Shown here: positions 1 to 9,568 of the stretch, piece by piece | How the letters are laid out: each line of letters begins with the position of its first letter | Numbering within the stretch: position 1 is the stretch's first letter | Assembly (NCBI GenBank): GCA_964383365.1 | Contig: CAYLHF010000029.1 | Coordinates: 1 to 37,141, forward strand | DNA length: 37,141 nt | From: CAYLHF01 sp964383365 | GTDB taxonomy: Bacteria; Bacteroidota; Rhodothermia; Rhodothermales; UBA10348 | Reading direction: 5' to 3' | Translations under genes and position numbers: made by a program | Notes under the pieces: generated by a model | Databases searched by the model: none | Told to the model about the DNA's origin: nothing | Seen by the model: the letters and a program-made list of their open reading frames with translations, nothing else

Positions 1-479
1 GGAGCGGTTTTCGGGTCGTTGTTTCGACCGGTAAAAAGGATAACAGTTGGCTTCGTGCCCCGGGTGTGGAGGAGGTCATCGACCGGACCGACCTGGGAGC
101 AGGGCCTCGACGTGATCTTGATTCAACTCGTTGGCTGGGTGCGGTGGACACCGTCGGGGGGCAAACACTGGGGGCCATTCTGAGTCAGGTCGGACGGCAT
201 GGCCATGTCTCGGTATGTGGACTCGTTGGGGGGGCTTCTCTGGAAACGACTGTTTATCCCTTGATTCTTCGGGGTGTGACAATTCACGGTATTGATTCGA
301 ATACCTGTCCGTTGACCGAGAGGGAGGAGGCATGGTCCCGGATCGCTGACATATGTCATCCGGGTGACCTCGAGGCTCTCTCGAGGACGATTACTCTTGA
401 AGATATCCCACAGGCGGCGACTGAATTCATCGATGGATCGGTCACCGGGAGAACCGTGGTCGAGGTTTGTGGGAGATGA
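1..479 (+). CDS. YhdH/AcuI-type quinone oxidoreductase, C-terminal part (cut by window edge)
   Basis: The reading frame is open from base 3 to the TGA at 477-479, about 159 residues, and enters from outside the window. The internal GTG at 66 is therefore not the start. The protein reads like the C-terminal half of the YhdH/YhfP (AcuI, acrylyl-CoA reductase) branch of the zinc-independent medium-chain dehydrogenase/reductases. Visible family marks are VVVSTGK near the start, the EEVIDR segment, GAVDTVGG, the glycine-rich CGLVGG loop, the ILRGVTIHGIDS segment and the VTGRTVVEV end. Such enzymes reduce a conjugated C=C bond with NADPH; AcuI acts on acrylyl-CoA. The substrate here cannot be read from this fragment. 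The catalytic domain and the true start lie upstream. I am confident of the family, less of the substrate. Confidence 0.85.
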   Translation, partial: SGFRVVVSTGKKDNSWLRAPGVEEVIDRTDLGAGPRRDLDSTRWLGAVDTVGGQTLGAILSQVGRHGHVSVCGLVGGASLETTVYPLILRGVTIHGIDSNTCPLTEREEAWSRIADICHPGDLEALSRTITLEDIPQAATEFIDGSVTGRTVVEVCGR

Positions 480-674
480 CCGGACCGGATCAGATTTCTC
501 GTATCCGGAGGTTGGGCACACGGATTGCATTTCGTTCAGTCAGAAGTCAGAAAAGGTCTGAAGTGTCCTGAAATTGCGGCTGATGCGTCTAAAGCGTATG
601 CGGCGTTGATTAAGAAGGCATTCTTTTAGACATCGTCTGAGAGAAAGTGTATCCAAAACTGTACAGAGGCCGTC

Positions 675-1403
675 ATGAAAAAAAGCTACCATTCTCCATC
701 AGAACTCGTTCTCCGGGCAATACTCCTTGTAATTGCACTTACGATGTCCATCGGTTCCGCGGTAGCGCAGGTGCACGGCGAAGGAGGATTATCCTTTATT
801 GTCGGATCTCCCCAGGGACAGTTTGATACACAGGTGGATGCGACTGGCTTCGGAATCAATGCATTCGGTGGCATACGCGTCGGCAGGAACAGTCCGGTCC
901 TTATGGGTATCGATCTTGGATTTCTGATCTACGGACATGAGAGTCGACGGGAACCATTCAGCAGGACGATTCCGGACGTAAATGTCGACGTAGTCACAGA
1001 CAACAACATTGTGTTGAGTCACTTTCTGCTGCGGTTTCAGCCGGCAAGAGGAGCGGTCAGACCGTATTTCGACGGGCTATTCGGACTCAAATATTTTTTC
1101 ACGGAGACAAGAATTCAGGACACCGATCTCTTTCAGGATCAGTCGGTAGTATCGTCTACCAATTTCGAGGATGTTGCCCTCAGTTATGGCGTAGGAGGCG
1201 GTGTAAGCTTTGCACTTGCACGGGCCGGTGGCCGGGGGGGAGTCGTGTCACTCGACATCGGTATCCGCTATCTTCTTGGAAGTGAGGCCAGCTATCTGCG
1301 GAGAGGATCGATAGAAAGAAGCCGGGGTCGTGTCAGCTACGATGTATTCCAGTCCGAGACCAATTTGCTGGAGACACGAATTGGTGCCAGTATTCGATTT
1401 TGA
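675..1403 (+). CDS. Outer-membrane beta-barrel family protein
   Basis: This 242-residue protein has a Sec signal peptide: positive N-terminus, hydrophobic core at about residues 11-28, and an AVA-Q cleavage site after residue 31. The mature part is rich in glycine and alternating hydrophobic residues, and it ends in phenylalanine (GASIRF), as outer-membrane barrels do. It is probably a small porin-like or OmpX/OmpA-barrel-like protein; no enzymatic motif is visible. The ATG at 675 is preceded by AGAGG at 665-669, a reasonable ribosome binding site. The gene converges on the M16 protease gene with only about 32 bases between the stops. Function is unknown. The beta-barrel call rests on composition and the C-terminal aromatic, not on a recognised family. 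Confidence 0.65.
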   Translation: MKKSYHSPSELVLRAILLVIALTMSIGSAVAQVHGEGGLSFIVGSPQGQFDTQVDATGFGINAFGGIRVGRNSPVLMGIDLGFLIYGHESRREPFSRTIPDVNVDVVTDNNIVLSHFLLRFQPARGAVRPYFDGLFGLKYFFTETRIQDTDLFQDQSVVSSTNFEDVALSYGVGGGVSFALARAGGRGGVVSLDIGIRYLLGSEASYLRRGSIERSRGRVSYDVFQSETNLLETRIGASIRF

Positions 1404-1435
1404 CGGACCCTGCGTTCTTGCTGTTCATCAACACG

Positions 1436-4315
1436 TCAGTTGTCATCGTGTGCGACAGGATACAGCCTGACGTCAACGTATCGGTTGAGATTCATGAACA
1501 TCTGTGCAGCCATCACCAGGTCGTCTGGCGTTATATCATTCAGGAACTCCCTGGGAGGAACGGAAATGAGTGACGCATCGAGATCATGGTCGTCGTAGAA
1601 CATGAGCGATTGTAGCCAGTAACCGTTGGTCCGAATACCCGTCTCAAAGGACCGGATCACTTTCTCCCTGGCTTTCTCCAGATAGGACCCATCGGGAGGA
1701 GTTTTCTGGAGCGATCGAATTTCGTCCATTACACTGGATGTCAGCTCTTCGACCCTTTCGGGTGCACACCCGAATGAGATGCTGAACTGAAAGGCTTCCG
1801 TGGGCTCGGATTGTAGATGGGCCCTCACACTGACGCCGTACGTACCGCCAAGGTCTTCTCTCAGAATCTCCCGAAGTTGCATATCAACCACGCTCTGTAG
1901 TAGCCTCAATTTTCTTCGTTGCGGTACGCTCCACGACACCGGGCCGGTGAAGACGATGGAAACCTGGCTCTTGGGTTCAATTCCTTTGTAAACCGTTCTG
2001 GATTCGACTCCAACGGGCGGTCGAATGCCGGTGTCCCGCCACGTTTCTTTCCGGCCCGTGGATGGAAGTGAGGCCAGATATGTGGCAATGAGGGATTCAA
2101 TATCGGCCTCGTTAAACGCTCCGACGAAATAAAACGTGAAGTCACTGAAATCATCGAATCGATCTTTGAAAAATGAAAAACTGTCGTCAAGTGAAAGATT
2201 TTCGAGGGATTCGACGGTGAGTGGACGAGACCGGAATGCATGGCGGGTAAGGGTTGCCGTGAGCGTATCCGAAAAGGCAGCAGACGGGCTGGTTTCCCTG
2301 GTCGAGAGGACACTTTTGATTCGGCTCTGGTACGATAGAAATGTCACCGAGTCTGCTCTCGGTTCCGTCCCGTAGAGGTAAATAAGCTGGAACAGCGTCT
2401 CAAGATCCTGGGGCGATGCCGATCCTGAAAAACCTTCGCCAAGCGAGGATATGGACGGATGAACACTCACCGCTTTACCGGATAACTTTTTAGACAATTC
2501 GATCGGGCCGTAGGCACCGACTCCGCTTGCTCCAATCAGTTGTGAGGCAAATGACGCAGACAGGAAAAGAGAATCCGAAATAATGGACGTGCCTCCCGGA
2601 CTAGTGGCCCCGAGTAATACCTGATCATTCTTGAAATCGGTGGGTTTCAGAACGACACGGATACCATTTGACAGGATAAGTCGGCTCACGCCAATTTTTT
2701 CATTGGTTGATCGCGCGACAACCCTACCGGGAGTGGGAATGTCGGAGAGGAGGGGTGCGTCACCAACCACGTCTTCATACGCCTCCAGAGATTCGGTCTG
2801 TACTGAATCAAAGATCGATTGAATTTCTGTCTCTGTGGGCAGCGGCTGATCGTCCTTCTCGGGGCCAGACACACGGATAATCCTGCTTGTTCTGGTCATT
2901 TTTCGCGTCATCTCGGCATTTACCTCAGAGAGCGTAATCTCGGGCAGCATCGATTTCGTCATCGCATACTCCGCGGCGATTCCCGGGACCGATTCATCGG
3001 TTAACACGTGACGTACCAACTCGTTGGCCAGATTCGAAGACCTGGTCTTATCCCGTTCGTTGTAGGCTATTTTCATACCGCGCAGCAGGTCCGCCTTCGC
3101 GCGGTCCAGTTCGGTCGATGTGAATCCGAACCGGGTGACTCGTCTGGCCTCTGACAGCAGCGTCTTCAGTGCCGTCAGGTAGGCACCGTCTCGTACAAGG
3201 GCTATCAGATTGTAGGCATCACGTGTCCTGACAATCGCACCGTCCTGGGTGCCGGCGAAGACGAACGGTGGGGTGGGAGACTGGGTCAGTTCCTGAAGCC
3301 GTTGATTCAGCATGGAGGAAAACAGGGAAGCAACCAGGCCATCTCGGTACTCCTCGGCCGTTCCCTGTTGGGCAGGATCATGCCCGTACATCAAGACAAC
3401 GAGCGCAGCGCTTGCCTCAGGGTCAGACTCAATCGAAAAAAGAGTCTCCTCATTGGGTTCGACCCGATACTCGACACGCTCCCTCCCTGATTCCGGACGT
3501 ATGAGCGTAGAAAACAGCACCTGTATCCGCGACTCGATTTGTTCAGGATCGAAGTCCCCGACGGCAATGACGGACATCAGGTCCGGGCGGTACCAGTTCT
3601 CGTAAAAACGCCGCAGTGCCGCCGGATCGAAGGATTGGAGATTGGAGACCGTTCCTATTGGGAGGCGGTCGGCATAGCGGGAGTGATTGAGTATAATCGG
3701 AATCTGACGGTCCTGGATGCGTGCATCGCCGCCACGACGGGAGCGCCACTCTTCAATGACCACCCCCCGTTCTTTCTCTATTTCATCTGCATCAAAAGAA
3801 ACATCTCCCGCCCAGTCTCTGAGGATCTGAAGACCGCTGTCCAGTATATCTACGCTATCGGTCGGAATCTGAAGCATGTATACGGTCTCATCGAATGTCG
3901 TATACGCGTTCAGATCGGCACCAAATCTCATGCCGACGGATTCCAGATAGCTTACGAGTTCCTGCTTCTCGAAGTGGAGTGTTCCATTGAAGGCCATGTG
4001 CTCGACGAAATGAGCGAGTCCCAACTGATCTTCATCTTCGAGGATGGACCCGACGTCGACAACTAGCCGGAGCTCTGCTCTGTCCTGAGGTTCAGCATTT
4101 TGTTTAATCAAGTAAGACATACCATTAGGAAGTTGTCCTATAGTAATACTTGAATCGATGGGCAGTGGTGTGCCCGTCGAGGACGGGGTTTCAGACAGGT
4201 TCACTGACGTACGGTTCGTGCCAGCATCTTCCGGCGAAGGGTGTTCCGTGGCGATTCGGTCCGCCGACGCGCATGCCGAGAGGGTAATGGCGAGAATGGT
4301 GCAGTAATAACGCAT
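1436..4315 (-). CDS. M16-family zinc metallopeptidase, lipoprotein (PqqL/pitrilysin-like)
   Basis: The protein has 959 residues from the ATG at 4315. The frame stays open to 4753, but the 4315 start gives a lipoprotein signal peptide with lipobox LSAC (lipidated Cys15) and has GGAG about seven bases upstream, so the longer reading is rejected. The inverted zinc motif HxxEH is present at His102-Glu105-His106, and the third ligand is Glu182 in EKERGVV, the spacing expected for M16. Two M16 halves follow, the second starting near residue 540 (LSNGIRVVLKP) and lacking its own HxxEH, as in other clam-shell M16 proteases. It should sit on the periplasmic face of a membrane and degrade small peptides. 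The gene is divergent from the GspE-domain gene at 4482 and stands alone. Confidence 0.9.
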   Translation of the reverse strand: MRYYCTILAITLSACASADRIATEHPSPEDAGTNRTSVNLSETPSSTGTPLPIDSSITIGQLPNGMSYLIKQNAEPQDRAELRLVVDVGSILEDEDQLGLAHFVEHMAFNGTLHFEKQELVSYLESVGMRFGADLNAYTTFDETVYMLQIPTDSVDILDSGLQILRDWAGDVSFDADEIEKERGVVIEEWRSRRGGDARIQDRQIPIILNHSRYADRLPIGTVSNLQSFDPAALRRFYENWYRPDLMSVIAVGDFDPEQIESRIQVLFSTLIRPESGRERVEYRVEPNEETLFSIESDPEASAALVVLMYGHDPAQQGTAEEYRDGLVASLFSSMLNQRLQELTQSPTPPFVFAGTQDGAIVRTRDAYNLIALVRDGAYLTALKTLLSEARRVTRFGFTSTELDRAKADLLRGMKIAYNERDKTRSSNLANELVRHVLTDESVPGIAAEYAMTKSMLPEITLSEVNAEMTRKMTRTSRIIRVSGPEKDDQPLPTETEIQSIFDSVQTESLEAYEDVVGDAPLLSDIPTPGRVVARSTNEKIGVSRLILSNGIRVVLKPTDFKNDQVLLGATSPGGTSIISDSLFLSASFASQLIGASGVGAYGPIELSKKLSGKAVSVHPSISSLGEGFSGSASPQDLETLFQLIYLYGTEPRADSVTFLSYQSRIKSVLSTRETSPSAAFSDTLTATLTRHAFRSRPLTVESLENLSLDDSFSFFKDRFDDFSDFTFYFVGAFNEADIESLIATYLASLPSTGRKETWRDTGIRPPVGVESRTVYKGIEPKSQVSIVFTGPVSWSVPQRRKLRLLQSVVDMQLREILREDLGGTYGVSVRAHLQSEPTEAFQFSISFGCAPERVEELTSSVMDEIRSLQKTPPDGSYLEKAREKVIRSFETGIRTNGYWLQSLMFYDDHDLDASLISVPPREFLNDITPDDLVMAAQMFMNLNRYVDVRLYPVAHDDN

Positions 4316-4481
4316 AGTCAAACTCCGTCTGGTCCAATTACTAAGACAACGCTTTTGCCCGTTTGTGGATTCCGTGTCCGGGCGGATCTTGAATTCAGTC
4401 TTTGCGGTGGAGGACGATCGCGTCAAAAACCTTAATTCGTAGCGATTTTGGTCGATACCGGGAGAGTGGCCTCTACGGATC

Positions 4482-5222
4482 ATGAGTGCCTGTAAAGAAC
4501 CGCAGATAACGATGTTAAAGGGCCTTCTTACATTCAAAAACAAGGTTGACCGAAAACGGTCGGGAAAATCCGGTCCTTCGGGTGCTGCTTCGATGCGCCT
4601 CCTGAGGAAAGAGCAGGATTCACACCCCCAGCCTAAACGAACATCCTCCCGACCAGATCGCGTGCTTCGGTTGGCCATTGAGAACGGAATATTGACCGAA
4701 GAGCAGCTGTCCGTCGCTGTTAGAGCGATGATTTCAGCCGGACTGGAGCCCACGTGGCGTAATCTGGTTGCCCGGTATCCGTCGAAACGGGAACGATTTC
4801 AGGAATTGGCATCGAAAGTGTATGGCTTTCGTCGACTCCTGATATGTGAAGTGGGTACCCTGGTGTACAACGATCGGCTTACCGCACTGCTTTCAGAATC
4901 AGATTGGGAAGAACTGTTGACAGAAAATGTTCTACCCGTCATCGAATATGATGTCGAGTCGAATCACTCGCATCGGCACCTGCTGGGATCACCGGATCCT
5001 GGCTCTCCTGGCGTACGAAAATTGATTAAGCATTTACCACTTCATTCGTACGAACTGGTATATGTCCCTGAATTGCAGATGAAAGAGCTTCAGGGTGTCT
5101 TGATAAGTCAAATCCCTCAAATTGGCGCAGCTGCATTGATGTCGACCCGGAAGAACATCCGTGTCCTCACAATAAACGAAATGACCGGACATACTGAAAA
5201 ATCCGTACGTCGGGCTGCATAA
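4482..5222 (+). CDS. Stand-alone GspE/PilB N-terminal-domain (MshEN-like) protein
   Basis: This 246-residue protein has no signal peptide, no Walker motifs and no zinc cysteines. Residues about 57-220 resemble residues about 38-205 of the next gene, a GspE/PilB ATPase. Matching landmarks are RPDRVLRLAIENGIL with RDRVVVRLLDNGIV, ASKVYGF with AASVYAF, ENVLPVIEYDVE with EHFILPIGVEVE, and HSYELVYVPE with KRFELRYAPE. The pair looks like a duplication of the N-terminal regulatory domain that never kept, or has lost, the ATPase. Some MshEN domains bind cyclic-di-GMP; whether this one does cannot be said. A 43-base gap separates it from the ATPase gene, so co-transcription is likely. The first 50 residues are basic and low-complexity. 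ATG 4512 is an alternative start. Confidence 0.7.
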   Translation: MSACKEPQITMLKGLLTFKNKVDRKRSGKSGPSGAASMRLLRKEQDSHPQPKRTSSRPDRVLRLAIENGILTEEQLSVAVRAMISAGLEPTWRNLVARYPSKRERFQELASKVYGFRRLLICEVGTLVYNDRLTALLSESDWEELLTENVLPVIEYDVESNHSHRHLLGSPDPGSPGVRKLIKHLPLHSYELVYVPELQMKELQGVLISQIPQIGAAALMSTRKNIRVLTINEMTGHTEKSVRRAA

Positions 5223-5265
5223 ACCGTAAATACTCCAGTCCTGTCACGGACCTACCCTCACGTCA

Positions 5266-7170
5266 ATGAACCAACAGCAGGACAGCTCGACTGGCGCTGA
5301 ATTCGTTGGGAAGACCCTGTCAAGCAATCGGCGGTCTTCCGGCGGCTCACATGCGGCCACGTTCTCCGAGGCGTCTGCGCGTGATCGGGTCGTTGTCCGA
5401 TTGCTGGACAACGGAATAGTGGACACCAGTCACGTCAGGCTTGCGTGGGAGGAGTGGAATCGACTGAGAGAGCGAAACGTCAGGGTACCACTCTGGCGCT
5501 TGCTCGCGGTCAACCAGGAACTCGATTCCGAGCGCATCTATGTCGAAGCAGCGTCTGTGTACGCATTCAAGGAGGCGGTAATCGAAGAAGATCAGGCCTT
5601 GCAGTTTCTGGCCGTTCACCGCGAGGATTTCGATGATGAAATCTGGGATCGCATGATCGAACACTTTATTCTCCCGATTGGTGTCGAAGTGGAATTCGCG
5701 ACCGGAGAAAAAAAATGGACCTTCGTAACGCATGACCCGACTCGTCCGGAAGTTCATCAATTGATTCAAAACCTGAAGCTGAAGCGATTCGAACTTCGGT
5801 ATGCTCCGGAACGCTTCGTTGGTACACTCATAACCGAGACCTTCATCTCGCGAAACGAGTTCATGGAGGCATTCGAAGGTGAAGAACCGGTAATCGATCT
5901 CGATGACCGTTCGGATCATCTGGAAGACTCTGTAGATGAATCTGCTCTTGAAGCCGAAATTGGTCGGTCTCGAGTCATCAATCTCTTTGAAGCCGCCCTT
6001 GTCGATGCGGTATCCCAGGGGGCATCAGATCTCCACATCTTCCCGAATGCCGAAGGACAGATCGAGCTTCAAATGAGGATCGACGGAGAACTGCAACCCT
6101 GGCATATAGATGAGCGAATCAAGCCAGAATCATTTCTGGCGGTTGTGAAGGACAATGCAGTAAATGTGGACCGTTTTGAGCGTGATACAGCCCAGGATGG
6201 CTTTATCCAGCGGTGGATTGACGACGCGCTCATACGATTCAGGGTGTCGGTATTGCCCATAGCCTCCGTCAATCAGGCTCTGCATGCGGAAAGTGTGGTC
6301 ATCAGGGTGTTGGATGACCGGAAAGTGATGACAGATCTGGCGAACCTGGGACTACTGGGGTCGGCCATGGATCGGTTTCACAACGCTATAAGGCAGCCAC
6401 ATGGTATGGTTATTTTAACCGGGCCTACGGGGTCCGGGAAGAGTACAACGCTGGTGGCCGCTCTTCATCAGGTCGTGACCCCCAAGGTTAATGTGCTGAC
6501 CGTCGAAGACCCAGTCGAGTATATCATGAAGGGGATCCGACAGATCAAACTCGGCGACCGACTAAATCTTGAGGGGGCGTTGCGGGCCATTCTACGTCAC
6601 GATCCGGATATCGTCATGGTCGGGGAGATGAGAGACCAGGATACGGCGGAACTGGCTATCAAGCTGGCCAACACCGGACACCTTACATTTTCCACGCTGC
6701 ATACGAATGATGCTCCATCTGCCGTCTCAAGACTCTACAAAATGGGCGTTGAACCGTTTTTGATTGCGTATGCTATCAACCTTGTTGTCGGCCAGCGATT
6801 GATTCGTAAACTCTGTCCGGAGTGCAAAAGACCGCAGATAAATCCTGACCGGGGCCTGCTCGAACATCTGGGATTCAACGATGCCGACATCACCTCGTCG
6901 TCGATTTTCGAGGCGGGAGATGATAGCTCTTGTTCGGTCTGCAAAGGTTCCGGATATAAGGGCCGACGGGCAGTCGCCGAAGCCATGCTATTCACACCTA
7001 CCATACGGTCGTTGATCATGCAGGCCGAAGACATGATCGATGAGGATCAATTGAGGGAAGCCGCCGTCGACGAAGGTATGTTGACACTGGCGGATTCAGC
7101 GCGCGTGATCGTCCGCGAGGGAGACACGTCGATAAAGGAAATGGTTCGCATTACGGGAAGCGGATCGTAG
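5266..7170 (+). CDS. GspE/PilB-family secretion or pilus assembly ATPase
   Basis: This is a 634-residue type II secretion / type IV pilus assembly ATPase. Residues about 38-205 form an MshEN-like N-domain. The ATPase core follows: Walker A GPTGSGKST at 386-394, Walker B region DPDIVMVGEMRD starting near 446, and the His box TLHTND near 478. A zinc-binding C-terminal region has CPEC (Cys517, Cys520) and CSVC (Cys556, Cys559). The tetracysteine motif is typical of GspE and PilB and absent from PilT, so this is an extension or secretion motor, not a retraction one. It would act in the cytoplasm at an inner-membrane GspF/PilC platform. No other pilus or secretion gene is visible here, so which machine it drives is unknown. 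Confidence 0.9.
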   Translation: MNQQQDSSTGAEFVGKTLSSNRRSSGGSHAATFSEASARDRVVVRLLDNGIVDTSHVRLAWEEWNRLRERNVRVPLWRLLAVNQELDSERIYVEAASVYAFKEAVIEEDQALQFLAVHREDFDDEIWDRMIEHFILPIGVEVEFATGEKKWTFVTHDPTRPEVHQLIQNLKLKRFELRYAPERFVGTLITETFISRNEFMEAFEGEEPVIDLDDRSDHLEDSVDESALEAEIGRSRVINLFEAALVDAVSQGASDLHIFPNAEGQIELQMRIDGELQPWHIDERIKPESFLAVVKDNAVNVDRFERDTAQDGFIQRWIDDALIRFRVSVLPIASVNQALHAESVVIRVLDDRKVMTDLANLGLLGSAMDRFHNAIRQPHGMVILTGPTGSGKSTTLVAALHQVVTPKVNVLTVEDPVEYIMKGIRQIKLGDRLNLEGALRAILRHDPDIVMVGEMRDQDTAELAIKLANTGHLTFSTLHTNDAPSAVSRLYKMGVEPFLIAYAINLVVGQRLIRKLCPECKRPQINPDRGLLEHLGFNDADITSSSIFEAGDDSSCSVCKGSGYKGRRAVAEAMLFTPTIRSLIMQAEDMIDEDQLREAAVDEGMLTLADSARVIVREGDTSIKEMVRITGSGS

Positions 7171-7188
7171 CGTCCGACCGGCCGCGTC

Positions 7189-8001
7189 TTACATGCCTGA
7201 AGGGATCTCTTCGATGCGTACGTGTTCCAGTCGTATTTCAGAAACAGGCTTCAACCGGTCTTCCTCGAAGAGTCGATCGTACGACTCGACGGTATCAAAC
7301 CGGACGCTGTCAGACTTCATATTTATATAATCCTGAATGCGGACTCCGCTAACGTTGCGGACATTGACCGCCTTTCGAAAACGAGAGCCAGACTCATCTA
7401 CGTAATAATAATAGGCCATATAGTCCATGGTGTGGCGGTCTCGGTGGAACCAGTAAATAAACCGATCCTGGTAGTCTCGACCGCCCCCCTCGGGGTCGAA
7501 TGTGATTTCGATCTTATCGTAGGGCTCTCCCTCAATCGTTGTCTCCCCAAGATATTTTTCTCTCGTTGCAGGATCCCTGAGCGGAAGTGGTAACAGGGCG
7601 AAATAGATCACCGAGTTTACCGACGTCAGCATGTCATGATGCGTAGTCGAATCCATCGCTTCCGTTATCCCGTTTATTTCCCTCTCGAAACCGTCATTAT
7701 CGAGTATCTCGCGAATATCCTGACCGGTCGAATCCGTATACGATCGTTCGTATCTGAAAAGACCATCATTTCGAACGGAGAGAAACTTCCGGCCTCTGAA
7801 ATCAAATGACATCCTGGCGTGATCAAGAATATCTCCGCCGTGAGCAGCAACCGCCTTATTGACGATCTCGCGAGCACGAGACACCTTCTCTACCGGTGCT
7901 TCGGGGTCTTCCTGCCGGCAAGCCGACGAGAACGGAAGAAGAACCATGCACGCCAGATAGGCCAGGCGTCGGAATATGGGGGAAGCGTTGACTGTGATCA
8001 T
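7189..8001 (-). CDS. Putative lipoprotein of the DUF6503 type
   Basis: The protein has 270 residues. It has a basic N-region, a hydrophobic stretch and a probable lipidation site at Cys28 (SSAC), so it should be a lipoprotein. The mature part starts with an AHGG segment after a short helix, then alternates beta-like strands and charged loops, a layout I associate with DUF6503-type proteins of Bacteroidota. No catalytic motif is evident. It converges on the GspE ATPase gene with 18 bases between stops, and lies 71 bases downstream of the transporter gene on the same strand, so it could be read with it or alone. A TATAAA box lies about 20 bases upstream of the ATG. Family assignment is from memory and moderate; function is unknown. 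Confidence 0.6.
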   Translation of the reverse strand: MITVNASPIFRRLAYLACMVLLPFSSACRQEDPEAPVEKVSRAREIVNKAVAAHGGDILDHARMSFDFRGRKFLSVRNDGLFRYERSYTDSTGQDIREILDNDGFEREINGITEAMDSTTHHDMLTSVNSVIYFALLPLPLRDPATREKYLGETTIEGEPYDKIEITFDPEGGGRDYQDRFIYWFHRDRHTMDYMAYYYYVDESGSRFRKAVNVRNVSGVRIQDYINMKSDSVRFDTVESYDRLFEEDRLKPVSEIRLEHVRIEEIPSGM

Positions 8002-8072
8002 GTGTGAGTCAGGCTTTTATACGTCGGCTACGTTAAATAATAGAGTGAGTTTTCATCTAAAGAAGGCCATTG

Positions 8073-9473
8073 CTATTCTGTTTCTACGGGGCCGGATTTG
8101 TTTCTGATAACGTATCGGTACCAGGCTGCCGTGACACCCACCAGATAGACCACAAGAATGACCAGAATGACACCGTATCCGAACAAGGATTCGTTAAATA
8201 CGGTGAACGGGAGGTTAATCACCAGAAGAAGCGGAAAACCGAAAGCCAGCGCCATCCCGCTACTCAAGACCAGGTCCTGCGCTACCGGTGTCCTGTAGTC
8301 GGGATCCGTCGCACGAACGAGGGCGAGCCCGGAACTGATAGTGCCCGTCATCTGGGCATAGATTCCGATGAACCGTTCGAAGCGATATCGCGTGAATATT
8401 TTTTCGCTCGTCCAGTAGATCAGGGCGTAGGTTCCGATCGCTCCCAGGAGGCACATAACCAGAACAGGTCCTATAAATACCGACGCTACGCGTAGGCTTA
8501 TCCCTGCAATGGATGTCAGAATGAGAGCATCCGCCAGTGCACACGTGCCCGTCAGCATAATCTTATCGTCCACCCTCTTCAAGCCCGAGTACCGATCGAG
8601 AATGCTTCGCGTACCGAGTGCCAGCAGGTTGGCAATAATAAAGTGGAATGACCATAGAATGGGAACATCCCGTCCGAGTCCTATCTGTGAAAAGAGAACG
8701 GCCATCGCCGAGACTACGACGTACGCTATTCCGTATACCAAAAAAACCAGCAGTGTGTGAGATGAAAAAAGAAGACCATTCCTCCGCCACACGGACAGAC
8801 GGTCTGTACTGCGAAATTCCGGCGGTGCTTGAACCCGATGCGCGTAGTCCGGATCGACGGACTGCTCCTGGACTGCTGCAAACGCACGACCTCTTGCCGA
8901 AAATCTCGACAGAATCCAGACGCCGGATATATAGGCCACGAGAAATCCGATGGCGGCAATGGTCAAGCCCACATTCGCCGCGTCATCGAAACCGAATACG
9001 CGCCAGGAGCTTCCGATCGAGAAGGCGATTCCCGGTCCCATCGCAAAACCGAGTGGAAGGAGGAGGCCTGTCGCCGGTGTCAGTTTGGGGAGAAACGTCA
9101 GGGCCGCAACAAGCGCGACGACCATTCCAATAATACCCTGCAGGAGCATGGTCGATACCTGCATAAAGCCGAGGTTTATTGCTCCGTAGGAACGAGAGGT
9201 GGATCTCGACTGCAGTCCTACTCCAATAAACGTCAGGGCGAGGAGGTGATAGACATAATACCCGAGTCGTTCCTGGGAAAGCGGCAGTACTCCAAAACCA
9301 TCCGGTCCCAGCATCAGGCCCACAAATCCGGCAATCAGGCTGGCCGGGAGTAGAAAACGGCGAAGGACGTGGATTCTTCGTCGGAGGAATTCCCCGGTAA
9401 TCATGAGTACCATGAGGATCGCGAGATCGATCCCGATCTCGGTCCCAGATCCAATAGGTACCCATGATTCCAT
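8073..9473 (-). CDS. GltS-like sodium/glutamate symporter family membrane protein
   Basis: This 466-residue protein is highly hydrophobic, with about ten to twelve membrane segments. The N-terminal part carries LLPASLIAGFVGLMLGP, a signature seen in GltS-type sodium:glutamate symporters, followed by a hydrophobic segment with the conserved FIGVGL stretch. A second half with glycine- and serine-rich membrane segments (GTISSGLALVRATDP) mirrors the inverted-repeat structure of this fold. It would import glutamate or another small dicarboxylate-like substrate with sodium across the inner membrane; the substrate is an inference. A long loop near residues 195-230 separates the halves. The start ATG is at 9473, with TAGGA directly before it. 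Confidence 0.75.
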   Translation of the reverse strand: MESWVPIGSGTEIGIDLAILMVLMITGEFLRRRIHVLRRFLLPASLIAGFVGLMLGPDGFGVLPLSQERLGYYVYHLLALTFIGVGLQSRSTSRSYGAINLGFMQVSTMLLQGIIGMVVALVAALTFLPKLTPATGLLLPLGFAMGPGIAFSIGSSWRVFGFDDAANVGLTIAAIGFLVAYISGVWILSRFSARGRAFAAVQEQSVDPDYAHRVQAPPEFRSTDRLSVWRRNGLLFSSHTLLVFLVYGIAYVVVSAMAVLFSQIGLGRDVPILWSFHFIIANLLALGTRSILDRYSGLKRVDDKIMLTGTCALADALILTSIAGISLRVASVFIGPVLVMCLLGAIGTYALIYWTSEKIFTRYRFERFIGIYAQMTGTISSGLALVRATDPDYRTPVAQDLVLSSGMALAFGFPLLLVINLPFTVFNESLFGYGVILVILVVYLVGVTAAWYRYVIRNKSGPVETE

Positions 9474-9568
9474 TCCTACAATCGGTCAGTGAGTCGAGGT
9501 GTTTCCAGAACATAACACAAACCGCGAGTCCAACCTACAGCCTACGTAAGGGGAACGCGGAACCCGCC

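Noticed and set aside
1404..1435. Bidirectional terminator between the converging beta-barrel and M16 genes
   Set aside because: I see no hairpin with a T-run on either strand.
3539..4066. 175-residue plus-strand frame inside the M16 gene
   Set aside because: Antisense shadow of the protease, whose zinc motif lies within this stretch.
4316..4753. N-terminal 146-residue extension of the M16 protease frame
   Set aside because: It overlaps the opposite-strand GspE-domain gene at 4482 and the divergent promoter region. It has no signal peptide of its own, whereas the start at 4315 gives a lipobox and a ribosome binding site.
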